Positions 36,693 through 46,328 of a stretch of DNA of 64,000 nucleotides are shown piece by piece. Each line of letters starts with the position of its first letter. Position 1 is the stretch's first letter. Location of the stretch: assembly GCF_002272895.1 (NCBI RefSeq), contig NZ_MLAQ01000001.1:241799-305798 (forward strand), given 5' to 3'. Source of the DNA: Helicobacter sp. 12S02232-10 (GTDB lineage Bacteria; Campylobacterota; Campylobacteria; Campylobacterales; Helicobacteraceae). Position numbers and translations under genes: made by a program. The notes beneath the pieces were generated by a model. The model made no database searches. It had not been told where the DNA came from and worked only from the letters and a program-made list of their open reading frames with translations.

Positions 36693-37235
36693 TTACTTAA
36701 TACCCAATGAAATTACTTTTTTTAAGCCTTCTGAAACACTCATATCAGCCTTTTGTATTTTATCTTTTTTGACTTTGAGCAAAATGCCTGAGGTAGGATT
36801 TGGCGTGGTAGGAACAAAAATCCAATAAAAATCATCTTCTTCTTTTGTAATAAAGCCTATGACGCTATGTCCGGCCAAATCAACATAAGCCACACCTAAA
36901 TAGCCCTCTCCTCCTTTGCCAGAAAACATCTTTATAATGTCTTTTAAAACTGCATATATGGTAGCAATTCCGGGTATTTTACCGATAATAAATTCAGAAA
37001 CCTTGATCAAAAGAAATTCTTTATTTTTTTCAAATAAATAGCCTGCATAAATCAATAAAAACAAAGTTGCAACCAAAATGCTGATAGTAGCACTCATACT
37101 ATTGGCAGTAGTATTAAAGATAATCTCAACAAAATACTTGATAAAACCAAAGATAAAAGATAGCAACCAAAGAAGAAGGATAATTGGCAAAAGCACCAAA
37201 ATACCTTTACCCACCAATCTGAAAATTGTATTCAT
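36693..37235 (-). CDS. DUF502 family membrane protein
   Basis: 180 residues with two hydrophobic helices (about 11-37 and 47-66). The family signature IGKIPGIATIYAVLKDIIKMF lies near residue 84-104, and a C-terminal cytoplasmic or periplasmic domain carries FVPTTPNPTSGILLKVKKD. The function of the family is not known to me. It is adjacent to mqnP (15-bp gap) and follows comEC after 49 bp. Confidence 0.85.
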   Translation of the reverse strand: MNTIFRLVGKGILVLLPIILLLWLLSFIFGFIKYFVEIIFNTTANSMSATISILVATLFLLIYAGYLFEKNKEFLLIKVSEFIIGKIPGIATIYAVLKDIIKMFSGKGGEGYLGVAYVDLAGHSVIGFITKEEDDFYWIFVPTTPNPTSGILLKVKKDKIQKADMSVSEGLKKVISLGIK

Positions 37236-37284
37236 CCATTTCCTTCAATTTTTGTGATATTTTACAATTTTTTGACTGCAAAAA

Positions 37285-38604
37285 CTATAAATATTTTAAA
37301 AGCAGAAAAATAAAAAACCCAATGCTGCAAACATTTAGAAATAAGTAAATACGCTTTGAATAAACAGCACCTAAAGAGATCCCAACATAAGCAAGTACAA
37401 ACCAAGTCGGAGCGTAGTATTCAATAAAAGGGGGATGAATCAAAAATGCTTGAAGCAAAAAATCATCAAACATATTTCCAAAGCCAAAAAAATGTAGCCC
37501 CAAGCTCAATGGAAAAAAGACAACAAATACAATCCCTACAGGAATTGAGGCAAGTTGATAAAGTGAAAAATAAGGAAAAAAATAATGTACAATCGGAGCA
37601 ATATTAAAAAAAATTGCCAAATTGAAAAAAATCCCATAAAGAATAAAATGCATTTTTGGAAAATATTTAACGAATAAAAAAATATAAAAAACTCCTGCAA
37701 CAGATAAAATAAATCCAATATTCATAAGTAATCTTGGAGAAAAGGCAATACAAAAAAGACAAACAAAAAGCAATAAAGAAAAACTTAATAACCTAATCCC
37801 GCTGCAATAAACCAAAAATGCCGCCATAGCCATCACAAAAGAACGAAAAAATGAAGGCTGAAAATCCAAAAGCAACAAATACCCAAACATAAAGCACAAT
37901 ATCAGTGCGCCCAAATCATAAGCCTCGTTTCGATACGGAAAATAACGTTTTTGAAAATATCGATAAAATGGTACCAGCAAAAAATAAAGAAAACTGCTTA
38001 AAATACCTAGATGAAAACCGCTAATGGCAATAATATGAGCAAGTCCAAGCTTATTGGAAATATCTCTCCAATTTTTATCCAAAGGATCTGCAATAAAAAG
38101 AGCTCGATAAAGATTACCTAAAGAAGCATAAGCATTCAAATTGAGATGTTGGGCATCAATAAAATCTCTGATCTTATCGCGATAATCCCTCTTGTGCAGT
38201 AAAGATATGCCATAAGCACTCAAATAACAGCTTTTTATAAATTCTATAAAACTGCATTTTGCCATCTGACCATATACCCGAACATAGCGATTGATGATTG
38301 ATTTTATGTCTTCTTTGGAAGTAGTATAAAAAATATTTCCATTAGAATCAGCAAGCTTCAATACAGAATAAGTCTCAATTTTTTTCAAACCATTTTTTAA
38401 CGTTTTCTCTTTGCTTTTGGAATACTGCAATAGAACTTGAGCATAAATCTCTTGAGGCTTTGAGAAATCAAGTTGCAAAAACTGTTGGTATTTAAAACCT
38501 AAACTACAGGCAAACACAACCGATAAAATACCAAAGACCCAAAGCCATTCTCTATATCCCTCAATTAAAAAAATTTGGTAAGGCGCAGTTTTGGACTTTT
38601 TCAC
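37285..38604 (-). CDS. comEC: ComEC/Rec2-type DNA uptake channel
   Basis: Inner-membrane channel that carries transforming single-stranded DNA into the cytoplasm. 439 residues, with many hydrophobic helices and the Competence-domain signature LAHIIAISGFHLGILSSFLY (about residues 194-213). The C-terminal metallo-beta-lactamase domain of long ComEC proteins is absent, as in Helicobacter. It starts 3 bp after dnaB, so the two are co-translated. Implies natural competence, consistent with RM systems and exchanged DNA in the window. Confidence 0.9.
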   Translation of the reverse strand: MKKSKTAPYQIFLIEGYREWLWVFGILSVVFACSLGFKYQQFLQLDFSKPQEIYAQVLLQYSKSKEKTLKNGLKKIETYSVLKLADSNGNIFYTTSKEDIKSIINRYVRVYGQMAKCSFIEFIKSCYLSAYGISLLHKRDYRDKIRDFIDAQHLNLNAYASLGNLYRALFIADPLDKNWRDISNKLGLAHIIAISGFHLGILSSFLYFLLVPFYRYFQKRYFPYRNEAYDLGALILCFMFGYLLLLDFQPSFFRSFVMAMAAFLVYCSGIRLLSFSLLLFVCLFCIAFSPRLLMNIGFILSVAGVFYIFLFVKYFPKMHFILYGIFFNLAIFFNIAPIVHYFFPYFSLYQLASIPVGIVFVVFFPLSLGLHFFGFGNMFDDFLLQAFLIHPPFIEYYAPTWFVLAYVGISLGAVYSKRIYLFLNVCSIGFFIFLLLKYL

Positions 38605-38607
38605 AGA

Positions 38608-40089
38608 TCAAATATGAACAGTAACGATTGGAGACTCATCAGTGATTTTAGTGGGGGTATAGGCAGTTTCTGTTTCCATAGCAATATCTTCAAATCGAGT
38701 GTAGGGTCCATTGAATTGTATTTTGACCGTATTGGCTTCCCCATTTCTATTTTTAGCAACAATGATTTCAACAGGAACGACGCTGTTTCTATTTCGTCTT
38801 TCTACTTCTTTTAGGTGTTTCAATTCTTCTTCATAAGCTTTTAATGCTTTATCAGTGCCCTCTTTTTTGAGCTTGGCAAGTTTAGCTTTTATCTCATTTT
38901 CCTCATTTTTATCTTCACGATATAAAAATAAAATAATATCGGCATCCTGCTCAATTGCCCCCGACTCTCTTAAATCCGATAACTTAGGACGTTTATCATC
39001 TCTAAAGTCCACAGAACGATTCAACTGTGAAAGAGCAATAATAGGAATCTCAAGCTCTCTAGCCAAAGTTTTAAGCCCTCTGCTGATCTCACTGATCTCT
39101 TCGTGTCGCATCATATCCCCTCTTTTATTCCCGCCACTCATCAATTGCAAATAATCAACAATGGCAATTTCAATATTTTGATTTTTGCCCTTAAGCTTGC
39201 GAAGCTTGGAACGCAACTGATTGATGGTTAAAGTGCTTCCATCATCAATGAATAAATCTTTTGAACTCATCATATCTGAACAACGAGAAAGCTCTTTCCA
39301 TTGATTATCATCAAGATTTCCGATTCTAAGATCTTGAAGTGGAATAGAAGTCATTGAAGAAAGCATTCGAAGCATCAAATGCTCTGCAGGCATTTCAAGG
39401 CTAAAAACTGCTACACCTTTGCCGTGATTTAAGATGGTCTGTGCCATATTTAAAAAAAGTGTCGTCTTTCCCATCGAAGGTCGTGCACCAATGATAATCA
39501 ATTCCCCTTTATTAAACCCTGTCGTCAATCGATTAAGTTTCTCAAACCCCGTATTCAATCCCGTGATATAATTACTTCCTCTTTCTTTAAGTTCTTGTAT
39601 CCATTCAATCGTACTGCCGACAATCTGATGGCTATCTCTAAATCCACTCTGAGTATTTTTGACAGAAATATTATAAATCTTTCTTTCAATTTCATCTAAA
39701 ATTTCTTCACTATTTGTCCAAGGTTCAAGCGATTTTTCCCTCAAAGAACTTGCCAAAGAATGCAACTCTCTTTTGATGGAAGCATCTTTAAGTTCTTTAA
39801 TATAGGCCTCAATATTGGCAATAGGATTAGTAGACAGAATGTATAAAAATTCTTCATCGCTGATTTTTTTATTATCTGGAATTTTGGAACGGATAAACTC
39901 TTCATCTAAAGGAAGATTTTGCCTAAACAAATCCAAACAAACTTCAAAAATCGTTCGATGCGGGATGTGTAAAAAGTCTTTAGGTTCAAGCAAATCAGCC
40001 ACTTCATCAAATTTGTCCGAATCAAAAATAATAAAAGAAATGATAACGCGTTCGACATTAATTAAGTGACTATTGGGAATTTCTACCAT
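38608..40089 (-). CDS. dnaB: Replicative DNA helicase DnaB
   Basis: Hexameric 5'-3' helicase of the replication fork, 493 residues. It has the N-terminal DnaG-interaction domain (about 1-110), the RecA-like ATPase with Walker A GARPSMGKTT, Walker B IEIAIVDYLQLMSGG, the arginine-finger region, and the DnaB motif LRESGAIEQDADIILFLYR (about 373-391). AAAAGGT precedes the ATG. A 186-bp gap to yejB upstream makes this the first gene of an eleven-gene minus-strand block ending with thiL. Confidence 0.97.
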   Translation of the reverse strand: MVEIPNSHLINVERVIISFIIFDSDKFDEVADLLEPKDFLHIPHRTIFEVCLDLFRQNLPLDEEFIRSKIPDNKKISDEEFLYILSTNPIANIEAYIKELKDASIKRELHSLASSLREKSLEPWTNSEEILDEIERKIYNISVKNTQSGFRDSHQIVGSTIEWIQELKERGSNYITGLNTGFEKLNRLTTGFNKGELIIIGARPSMGKTTLFLNMAQTILNHGKGVAVFSLEMPAEHLMLRMLSSMTSIPLQDLRIGNLDDNQWKELSRCSDMMSSKDLFIDDGSTLTINQLRSKLRKLKGKNQNIEIAIVDYLQLMSGGNKRGDMMRHEEISEISRGLKTLARELEIPIIALSQLNRSVDFRDDKRPKLSDLRESGAIEQDADIILFLYREDKNEENEIKAKLAKLKKEGTDKALKAYEEELKHLKEVERRNRNSVVPVEIIVAKNRNGEANTVKIQFNGPYTRFEDIAMETETAYTPTKITDESPIVTVHI

Positions 40090-40275
40090 TTTTTTACCTT
40101 TTCCATTGTTTCCTACAAGATCTTTGAATCAAATTTTTGATTATTTTTAATGCAATTGCATACTGCTTTTATTTTATAATTATATTGCTTAAGAGCGAAT
40201 TTAAGAATTCTATCAAAACTAAAACTCAAATAAAAATTGCAAATATCAAATGTTTTATTGCCCTTTTTCTTGAAT

Positions 40276-41328
40276 CTAACGTTTCTCAAAGTCAATTCTA
40301 GGATCAATAAGCGTATAAGTAAGATCACTGATAAGACTCACAAGCAATCCCAAAAGCGTAAAAATATACAAAGTCCCAAATACAACAGGATAATCCCTAT
40401 TTACAATGCTTTCATATCCAAGTAACCCCAATCCATCCAAGCTGAAAATCATCTCAATCAATAAACTTCCACTAAAAAACATCCCTAAAAATGCGCTTGG
40501 AAAGCTTGAGATAACAAGCAACATCGCATTTCTAAAAATATGTCTATATAAAATCCTTCCCTCACTTGCCCCTTTTGCTCTAGCTGTACTGACATAAAGC
40601 TTTGTCATTTCATCTAAAAATGAGTTTTTCACTAGTAGGGTTAAAGTTGCAAATCCCCCAATTGATAGACAAAGAACGGGCAAAGTGATATGCCAAAGAT
40701 AATCTTTTATTTTTCCCCAAAAGTTTAAATCTGAAAAATTATCGCTCACCAAACCCCGTAAAGGAAAGATATCCCAATAACTCCCGCCCGCAAACAGCAC
40801 AATCAACAATATAGCAAACAAAAATGCTGGTATCGCATTCCCCACCACGATGACGACACTTGAAACGATATCAAATTTAGTGCCATTATGACGAGCCTTA
40901 AAAATTCCAAGCGGAATAGAAATCAAATAAATTAAAATCGTGCTAAAAACTCCCAAAGAAATCGAAACAGGAAGCTTTTCCCCAATCAAATCAATAACGC
41001 TAATTTGACGATAAAAACTCTGCCCAAAATCAAAACTCAAATAATTTTTTATCATTAAAATATAACGTTCCCAAACGGGTTTATCAAAACCATAAAGTTT
41101 GCGCAAAGAAACAAGTAAATCTTCATCCATTCCTTGTGCGCCTTTATAAACACTATTCCCGACGCTCCCACTACGCACTTCAGCACTAGAACCAACTTTT
41201 TCAATCTTTGCCATCATTTGCTCAACCGGACCTCCAGGTGCCATTTGAATGATAAAAAAATTAATTGTAATGATTCCAAATAGCGTAGGAATGATGAGCA
41301 AAAGCCGTTTCAAAATATAATGCAACAC
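40276..41328 (-). CDS. yejB: Peptide ABC transporter permease YejB
   Basis: One of two permeases of an oligopeptide (microcin C-type) ABC importer. 350 residues, six membrane helices. The YejB-specific insert is seen after helix 1 ([10 protein letters not shown], then [10 protein letters not shown]), followed by [12 protein letters not shown] and the EAA-like loop [21 protein letters not shown]. Immediately follows yejA (3-bp gap). The second permease and the ATPase are not in this window; I recall them elsewhere in H. pylori. Confidence 0.92.
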   Translation of the reverse strand: MLHYILKRLLLIIPTLFGIITINFFIIQMAPGGPVEQMMAKIEKVGSSAEVRSGSVGNSVYKGAQGMDEDLLVSLRKLYGFDKPVWERYILMIKNYLSFDFGQSFYRQISVIDLIGEKLPVSISLGVFSTILIYLISIPLGIFKARHNGTKFDIVSSVVIVVGNAIPAFLFAILLIVLFAGGSYWDIFPLRGLVSDNFSDLNFWGKIKDYLWHITLPVLCLSIGGFATLTLLVKNSFLDEMTKLYVSTARAKGASEGRILYRHIFRNAMLLVISSFPSAFLGMFFSGSLLIEMIFSLDGLGLLGYESIVNRDYPVVFGTLYIFTLLGLLVSLISDLTYTLIDPRIDFEKR

Positions 41329-41331
41329 GTC

Positions 41332-43176
41332 TTAAGGCTCCTTTGGCTGATTTTGAAGATTTTTATCCCACCATAAATACTGAGAAAATCCATATTTTGG
41401 ACTAACAGAAGGCATTTGAATCTTATTCCAATATGCAATCCGAAAATCAGGCAAATAAAAATGTGGGATCACATAAAATCCCCACAATAACACCCTATCC
41501 AAAGCCCGAGTAAGTTCAATTTGTTCTGATCTGTCTTTGGCTTTAATCAAAAGCTTTATCAAATCATCTACCACAGGATCAGAAACCCCTGCATAATTCT
41601 TACTGCCAAAAGTCTTTGCGCTTTGGCTTCCCCAAAAATACCTCTGCTCATTGCCAGGAAAAAGTGATTGACCAATAACAGCTACAATCATATCATAATC
41701 AAAGTCGCGCAAGCGATTGATGTATTGACTCAAATCCACACGTTGGATTTTCATTTCAATGCCCAAAACTTTCAAATTCTGTGCATAAGCTAATGCTAAG
41801 CGCTCAAAAGCAAGATTATCTAAAAGTAAGGTAAAGACAAAAGGTTTGCCTGTTTTTACATTGATAAGACGATTATTTTTGACTTTCCAACCAGCTTCTT
41901 CAAGAAGTTTTTGGGCATATTTAAGATTTTCCCGTCTGTTTTCCCCTACAACCTTATCTCCATCTGTACTAGGGATTACATAAGGTGTGCTAAAAATCTT
42001 TGGAGCAGAAGTCTTTAGCTCTTTTTGATATTGTTTCAAAATATCAAGCTCACGCCCTTTTGGAACACCAAAAGAAGCAAAAACAGAATTATTAAAATAA
42101 CTACTTGTTCTTTTGTATTGGGAGAAAAAAAGATTCTTATTACTCCATTCAAAATCAAACGCATAAAATAAGGCTTCCCTGACCCGAATATCTTTAAAAA
42201 TATTTCTACGCGTATTAAAGAAAAAACCTTGCATTCCACTAGGTAAATAATGCCTGAGGGAAATTTTTTTTATCTCTCCAGAGCTTAGGGCTTTTCCTGT
42301 ATAACCCCTTGCCCAAACTTTCGCACTTGTCTCAATACGCCAATCATATGCACCGCTTAAAAATGCTCGCAAAGCCACTGTATCATCTTTATAATATTCA
42401 TAAACAGACGTATCAAAATTAAATTGCCCCACGCGCGAAGGCAAATCTTTTGCCCAATAGTTTTTATCCCGTTCATAAACGATTTTTTTACCAACATCAA
42501 AGGACTTGACTTTGTAAGGACCACTACCCACAGGTAGAAGCAACGGATTTTTCCCAAAAGGATTTTTTTCATAATAATGCTTGGGTAAAATCTGAAGCTG
42601 TCCCAAAATCAAAGGAAGTTCGCGATTTTTATTGGTTCTAAAGATAAATTTTATGCGATTTTTATCCAAAACTACAGCTTCTTTTATATCAGCATAATAT
42701 TGTTTAAAAACAGGCGAACCCTGTTGCATTAAAATATCAAAACTAAATTTCACGTCTGAGGCTTCAACGCTTTTACCATCGCTAAACTTTGCGCGTTTAT
42801 CAATATGGAAAATAACAAAAGAATTATCTTTAGCTACCTCAATATCATCAGCAATTAGGGCATATTCAGCATAAGGCTCATCAAGACTTTGCACTAAAAG
42901 CGTATCATAGACCAATTCCAAGCCATCTGCAGGTGTGCCTTTGATAATAAAAGGATTGAGACTATCAAATGTTCCTAGAGAATAATTTTTGATACTCCCG
43001 CCTTTAGGGGCAAGTGGATTGACATAATCAAAATGCTTCAAATGAGGATACTTGGCTTTTTCACCTAAAGAAATATAAGAGCTTCCAAAAGCAAAAATGC
43101 CCGTCAATAAAAAAATCACAATGGTTTTAAAAATTCGCATTCTTATCTCAAAAAATTTTATAAAATATTTTAACAA
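41332..43176 (-). CDS. yejA: Extracellular peptide-binding protein YejA
   Basis: Solute-binding protein of the YejABEF importer. 614 residues with a basic N-terminus and signal peptide (about 13-32, TIVIFLLTGIFAFGSSY). The SBP_bac_5 fold is recognised by YVNPLAPKGGSIKNYSLGTFD (about 51-71) and later GSGPYKVKSFDVGKKIVYERD (about 217-237). AVIGQSLFPGNEQRYFWGS marks the YejA branch. The ATG at 43176 could be replaced by an internal ATG at residue 13 (MRIFKTIV). Confidence 0.92.
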   Translation of the reverse strand: MLKYFIKFFEIRMRIFKTIVIFLLTGIFAFGSSYISLGEKAKYPHLKHFDYVNPLAPKGGSIKNYSLGTFDSLNPFIIKGTPADGLELVYDTLLVQSLDEPYAEYALIADDIEVAKDNSFVIFHIDKRAKFSDGKSVEASDVKFSFDILMQQGSPVFKQYYADIKEAVVLDKNRIKFIFRTNKNRELPLILGQLQILPKHYYEKNPFGKNPLLLPVGSGPYKVKSFDVGKKIVYERDKNYWAKDLPSRVGQFNFDTSVYEYYKDDTVALRAFLSGAYDWRIETSAKVWARGYTGKALSSGEIKKISLRHYLPSGMQGFFFNTRRNIFKDIRVREALFYAFDFEWSNKNLFFSQYKRTSSYFNNSVFASFGVPKGRELDILKQYQKELKTSAPKIFSTPYVIPSTDGDKVVGENRRENLKYAQKLLEEAGWKVKNNRLINVKTGKPFVFTLLLDNLAFERLALAYAQNLKVLGIEMKIQRVDLSQYINRLRDFDYDMIVAVIGQSLFPGNEQRYFWGSQSAKTFGSKNYAGVSDPVVDDLIKLLIKAKDRSEQIELTRALDRVLLWGFYVIPHFYLPDFRIAYWNKIQMPSVSPKYGFSQYLWWDKNLQNQPKEP

Positions 43177-43237
43177 AATAAAATCAACGAGTGATAAAAA
43201 ATTGATAATACATATTGTGTTATTTACTTTATCGCTA

Positions 43238-43243
43238 TATAAT
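43238..43243 (+). promoter_or_regulatory. -10 element of the thiosulfate-uptake pair
   Basis: TATAAT, followed by a leader of about 83 nt that contains a 6-bp inverted repeat (AAACTA 43273-43278, TAGTTT 43286-43291). The repeat might be an operator or leader hairpin. Confidence 0.5.
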
Positions 43244-43332
43244 TTTTTTTAGTTTTAATGCATATCTGACATAAACTAAAGTGCATAGTTTAGATTAAAA
43301 CCGATAAAAATTTACATCATCAAAGGAATAAA

Positions 43333-44367
43333 ATGATTTTAACAGGTTTAATTTGTGGCATTCTGCTTGGTTTTGTCCTTCAAAGAGGACGTTTTTGTAT
43401 GGTTGGTGCGTATCGGGATTTGATACTGAATAAAAAAACTACTGTCTTTTTGGCGATTTTTATTGCTATCACGATCCAAAGCATAGGAATTTTTATGCTT
43501 CAAGACGCTAATATTATACATCTCAATTATAAGCCTTTTTTCTGGCTTGGAACAATCATTGGTGGCATTATTTTTGGCTTTGGAATGGTACTTGCCGGAG
43601 GATGTGCTACAGGGACGTGGTATCGTGCAGGAGAAGGACTTATCGGGAGTTATATCGCTCTTTTTGGGTATATGTTTGGAGCTGCAATGACAAAATTTGG
43701 GATTTTACAACCTCTTAATAACAATATTAAATCCTATCATTTTCAAGATGCAACTTTATATCAAACCTTTGATATTTCACCTTGGATACTTGTTGGAATT
43801 CTGCTTTTAATAGTCGGATTTTTTACCTATAAAGAACTCAAAAAGCCAAAACGAAAAATTGCTACGCTAAAACCAAAAAAATCAGGGCTTTCTCATTGGC
43901 TTTTCGAAAAGCCGTGGCATCCTTTTGTGACTGCCATTTTAGTCGGTCTAATCGCCATTTTGGCGTGGCCTTTAAGCTATCAGAGCGGAAGAGAGTTTGG
44001 ACTAGGTATCACAACCCCTTCAGCAAATTTAATAGGTTTTTTAGTAACAGGAAAAATTGATTATATCGATTGGGGCGTATTCCTAGTTTTGGGAATCTTT
44101 ATCGGAAGTTTTATTGGCGCAAAAGGAGCGAACGAATTCAAATTCAGACTGCCAGACAAAAAAACTCTTGGTCTAAACCTTTTTGGAGGTCTTTTAATGG
44201 GATTTGGAGCCTCTTTGGCAGGAGGTTGCACAATTGGAAACGGACTTGTCAATACGGCTATCTTTTCTTATCAAGGCTGGGTGGCTGTTATATTTTTTCT
44301 CATCGGGGCTTGGGCGGCAACCTATCTAACGATCATTCGTCCCAATCAAAACGCCTTAATTAAATAA
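43333..44367 (+). CDS. tsuA: YeeE/YedE-type thiosulfate importer
   Basis: 344 residues with about nine to ten hydrophobic helices in two repeats. The conserved cysteines that relay thiosulfate lie in RGRFCMVGAYRD, LAGGCATGTWYRAGEG and LAGGCTIGNG, the pattern of TsuA. AAAGGA precedes the ATG. It is co-transcribed with a TusA-like gene 23 bp downstream, as in known TsuA-TsuB pairs. I do not recall this pair in H. pylori at this place; here it separates yejA from trpS. Confidence 0.9.
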   Translation: MILTGLICGILLGFVLQRGRFCMVGAYRDLILNKKTTVFLAIFIAITIQSIGIFMLQDANIIHLNYKPFFWLGTIIGGIIFGFGMVLAGGCATGTWYRAGEGLIGSYIALFGYMFGAAMTKFGILQPLNNNIKSYHFQDATLYQTFDISPWILVGILLLIVGFFTYKELKKPKRKIATLKPKKSGLSHWLFEKPWHPFVTAILVGLIAILAWPLSYQSGREFGLGITTPSANLIGFLVTGKIDYIDWGVFLVLGIFIGSFIGAKGANEFKFRLPDKKTLGLNLFGGLLMGFGASLAGGCTIGNGLVNTAIFSYQGWVAVIFFLIGAWAATYLTIIRPNQNALIK

Positions 44368-44390
44368 ATTCAATTAACAAAGGAAAAATA

Positions 44391-44618
44391 ATGACAAAAG
44401 TATTACGCACAAATGGACTAGTATGCCCCTTTCCTCTAGTAGAAGCAAAAAAAGCAATGCAAGAAGTGGGAATAAATGAAGAACTGATTATTTATTTCGA
44501 CTGTACGCAAGCAACGCAGAGTATTCCTGAATGGGCTGCAGAAGAAGGATATGATGTTGGAGATTTCACTCAAATAGGCAATGCAGAATGGAAAATTTCG
44601 ATCAAAAAAACCAAGTAA
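44391..44618 (+). CDS. tsuB: TusA-family sulfur carrier (TsuB-like)
   Basis: 75 residues: the TusA fold signature LRTNGLVCPFPLVEAKKAM (residues 5-23), with the active cysteine (Cys12) in CPFP. Partner of the adjacent YeeE/YedE importer, likely accepting sulfane sulfur at the cytoplasmic face for thiolation reactions. AAAGGA lies seven bases before the ATG. It converges with trpS, 3 bp apart. Confidence 0.92.
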   Translation: MTKVLRTNGLVCPFPLVEAKKAMQEVGINEELIIYFDCTQATQSIPEWAAEEGYDVGDFTQIGNAEWKISIKKTK

Positions 44619-44621
44619 ATC

Positions 44622-45608
44622 TCAAATCAAGCCGATAAGTTCTTTAGCTTTTTGATAAGTTTCCCTTGCTATAGGTCGAACTTTATCGGCTCCTTCAGCG
44701 AGTATTTTGGCAATGTAGCCTTTTTCGGCATTTAATCTCACATATTCTTGCCGAATTGGTCTGAGGGCTTCAATCACAACATCTGCAAGTGCGATTTTAA
44801 ATTCTCCATACCCTTTGCCTTCAAAATCTTTTTCTATTTCATCCTTGCTTTGATGGGTAAAAATTTGATAAATACTCAATAAATTATACAAACCCGCACG
44901 ATTTTCATCAAAAACAATAGCGGTTTGAGAATCGGTAGCAGCCTTTTTAATTTTTCTTAAAATTTCTTCAGGAGTATCCAATAAAAAAATAGCGTGGTTG
45001 GCTCCTTTGGCTGATTTACTCATTTTGGTATCAGGATCATCAAGTCCCATCACCCTCGCCCCGACTTTTGGAATCATAGGTTCAGGGATTTTAAAACATT
45101 CTCCAAAATCACGATTAAATTTAATCGCAACATTCCTTGCAAGCTCCAAATGTTGCTTTTGATCTTCCCCCACGGGTACCCCATCAGTCTGATAAAGCAA
45201 AATGTCTGCTGCCATCAAAGCAGGGTAATTAAAAAGTCCCACATTTACATTTTTGGAATTTTTTAAAGATTTGTCTTTGAATTGAGTCATTCGATTCATT
45301 TCACCCATTGAAATATTACAATCAAGTATCCAAGACAAAGCAGGATGCTCATCGATTTCACTCTGAATAAAAAGGTTTGATTTTTTAACATCTATCCCGC
45401 AAGCCAAAAGCATCCCTGCAAGCTCAAAAGTTTTTTCTCTAAGTTCTTGAGGATTTTGCGTTGTCGTGATGGCGTGAGAATTGACAACACAAAATATATT
45501 TTCATAATCATCTTGAGAATCAACCCAATTTTTAACTGCGCCCAAATAATTTCCCAAATGAATTTGCCCTGTTGGCTGGATACCTGAAAACACTCTTTTT
45601 TTACTCAC
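44622..45608 (-). CDS. trpS: Tryptophanyl-tRNA synthetase
   Basis: Class I aminoacyl-tRNA synthetase charging tRNA-Trp. 328 residues. The HIGH-type signature appears as [14 protein letters not shown] (11-24), the KMSKS loop as [10 protein letters not shown], and the tryptophan-site segment as [15 protein letters not shown]. Single-gene unit with a divergent LPP20-like gene upstream. Confidence 0.97.
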   Translation of the reverse strand: MSKKRVFSGIQPTGQIHLGNYLGAVKNWVDSQDDYENIFCVVNSHAITTTQNPQELREKTFELAGMLLACGIDVKKSNLFIQSEIDEHPALSWILDCNISMGEMNRMTQFKDKSLKNSKNVNVGLFNYPALMAADILLYQTDGVPVGEDQKQHLELARNVAIKFNRDFGECFKIPEPMIPKVGARVMGLDDPDTKMSKSAKGANHAIFLLDTPEEILRKIKKAATDSQTAIVFDENRAGLYNLLSIYQIFTHQSKDEIEKDFEGKGYGEFKIALADVVIEALRPIRQEYVRLNAEKGYIAKILAEGADKVRPIARETYQKAKELIGLI

Positions 45609-45725
45609 TCTATGACCTTTTGCAAATCTAAATGTATTTTAATTTTGTATTATAGAGATAGTGAGCTTTCAACAGAATTAAATTATTATTTATTAAGCTT
45701 TAGGTTATTTTAATCAAGACTTCAA

Positions 45726-45731
45726 TACAAT
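45726..45731 (+). promoter_or_regulatory. -10 element of the LPP20-like lipoprotein gene
   Basis: TACAAT about 37 bp before the ATG, followed by an A-rich leader. Confidence 0.4.
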
Positions 45732-45767
45732 TAAAAAAAAATTAAAACATACAAGGGACTAGAAACA

Positions 45768-46310
45768 ATGATGACAAAAACTTATCTGATTGGCATTCTT
45801 ATCGCCATAGGGATTTTGGCTGGTTGTGCTTCAAAAAATAAACAAGTCGGAAACGTAGAGGCTTATGGTCTAGACAACGCCCCCGATTGGGTTTTAAACA
45901 ATAATCAAGGCTTGCTTAGTGCCACAGGAAGTGCGAAAATAAAAAACAATAACGTCGGCTTTGCAACAACACAAGCTACCAATACTGCCCGAGCTGAAAT
46001 TGCAAGTCAAATAGCTGTACAAATAGAGAGCAAATATAAAGAGCTTGCTACAAGCACAGAAGACAGTCTATCGCAAGAAACCGTGCAAGCGATTCGCAAT
46101 AGCGTCAATACAACACTCTCAGGTTCAAAAAGAGTCAAAACTTGGATAAGCAAAGATGGCACACTATGGGTTTTAGTAACAGTCGATCATCTGGATACCA
46201 AACTTTTACAAGAAAATCTAGCTAAAAGTAATGCATTAGACAAGGCTGCAGCAAAAGCACTTTCAGAAGCTGTAGATGAAATCATAGACGGACAAAAAAC
46301 GACTAAATAA
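45768..46310 (+). CDS. LPP20-family outer-membrane lipoprotein
   Basis: 180 residues with a lipoprotein signal peptide and lipobox LAGC (lipidated Cys20). The mature part begins ASKNKQVGN and contains the LPP20 features APDWVLNN, GFATTQATNTARAEIASQI and GTLWVLVTVD. The LPP20 fold is common among surface lipoproteins of Campylobacterota; function is unclear. Monocistronic, divergent from trpS, convergent with bioC. Confidence 0.87.
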   Translation: MMTKTYLIGILIAIGILAGCASKNKQVGNVEAYGLDNAPDWVLNNNQGLLSATGSAKIKNNNVGFATTQATNTARAEIASQIAVQIESKYKELATSTEDSLSQETVQAIRNSVNTTLSGSKRVKTWISKDGTLWVLVTVDHLDTKLLQENLAKSNALDKAAAKALSEAVDEIIDGQKTTK

Positions 46311-46328
46311 ATCATTAAAGCCCTCTAT

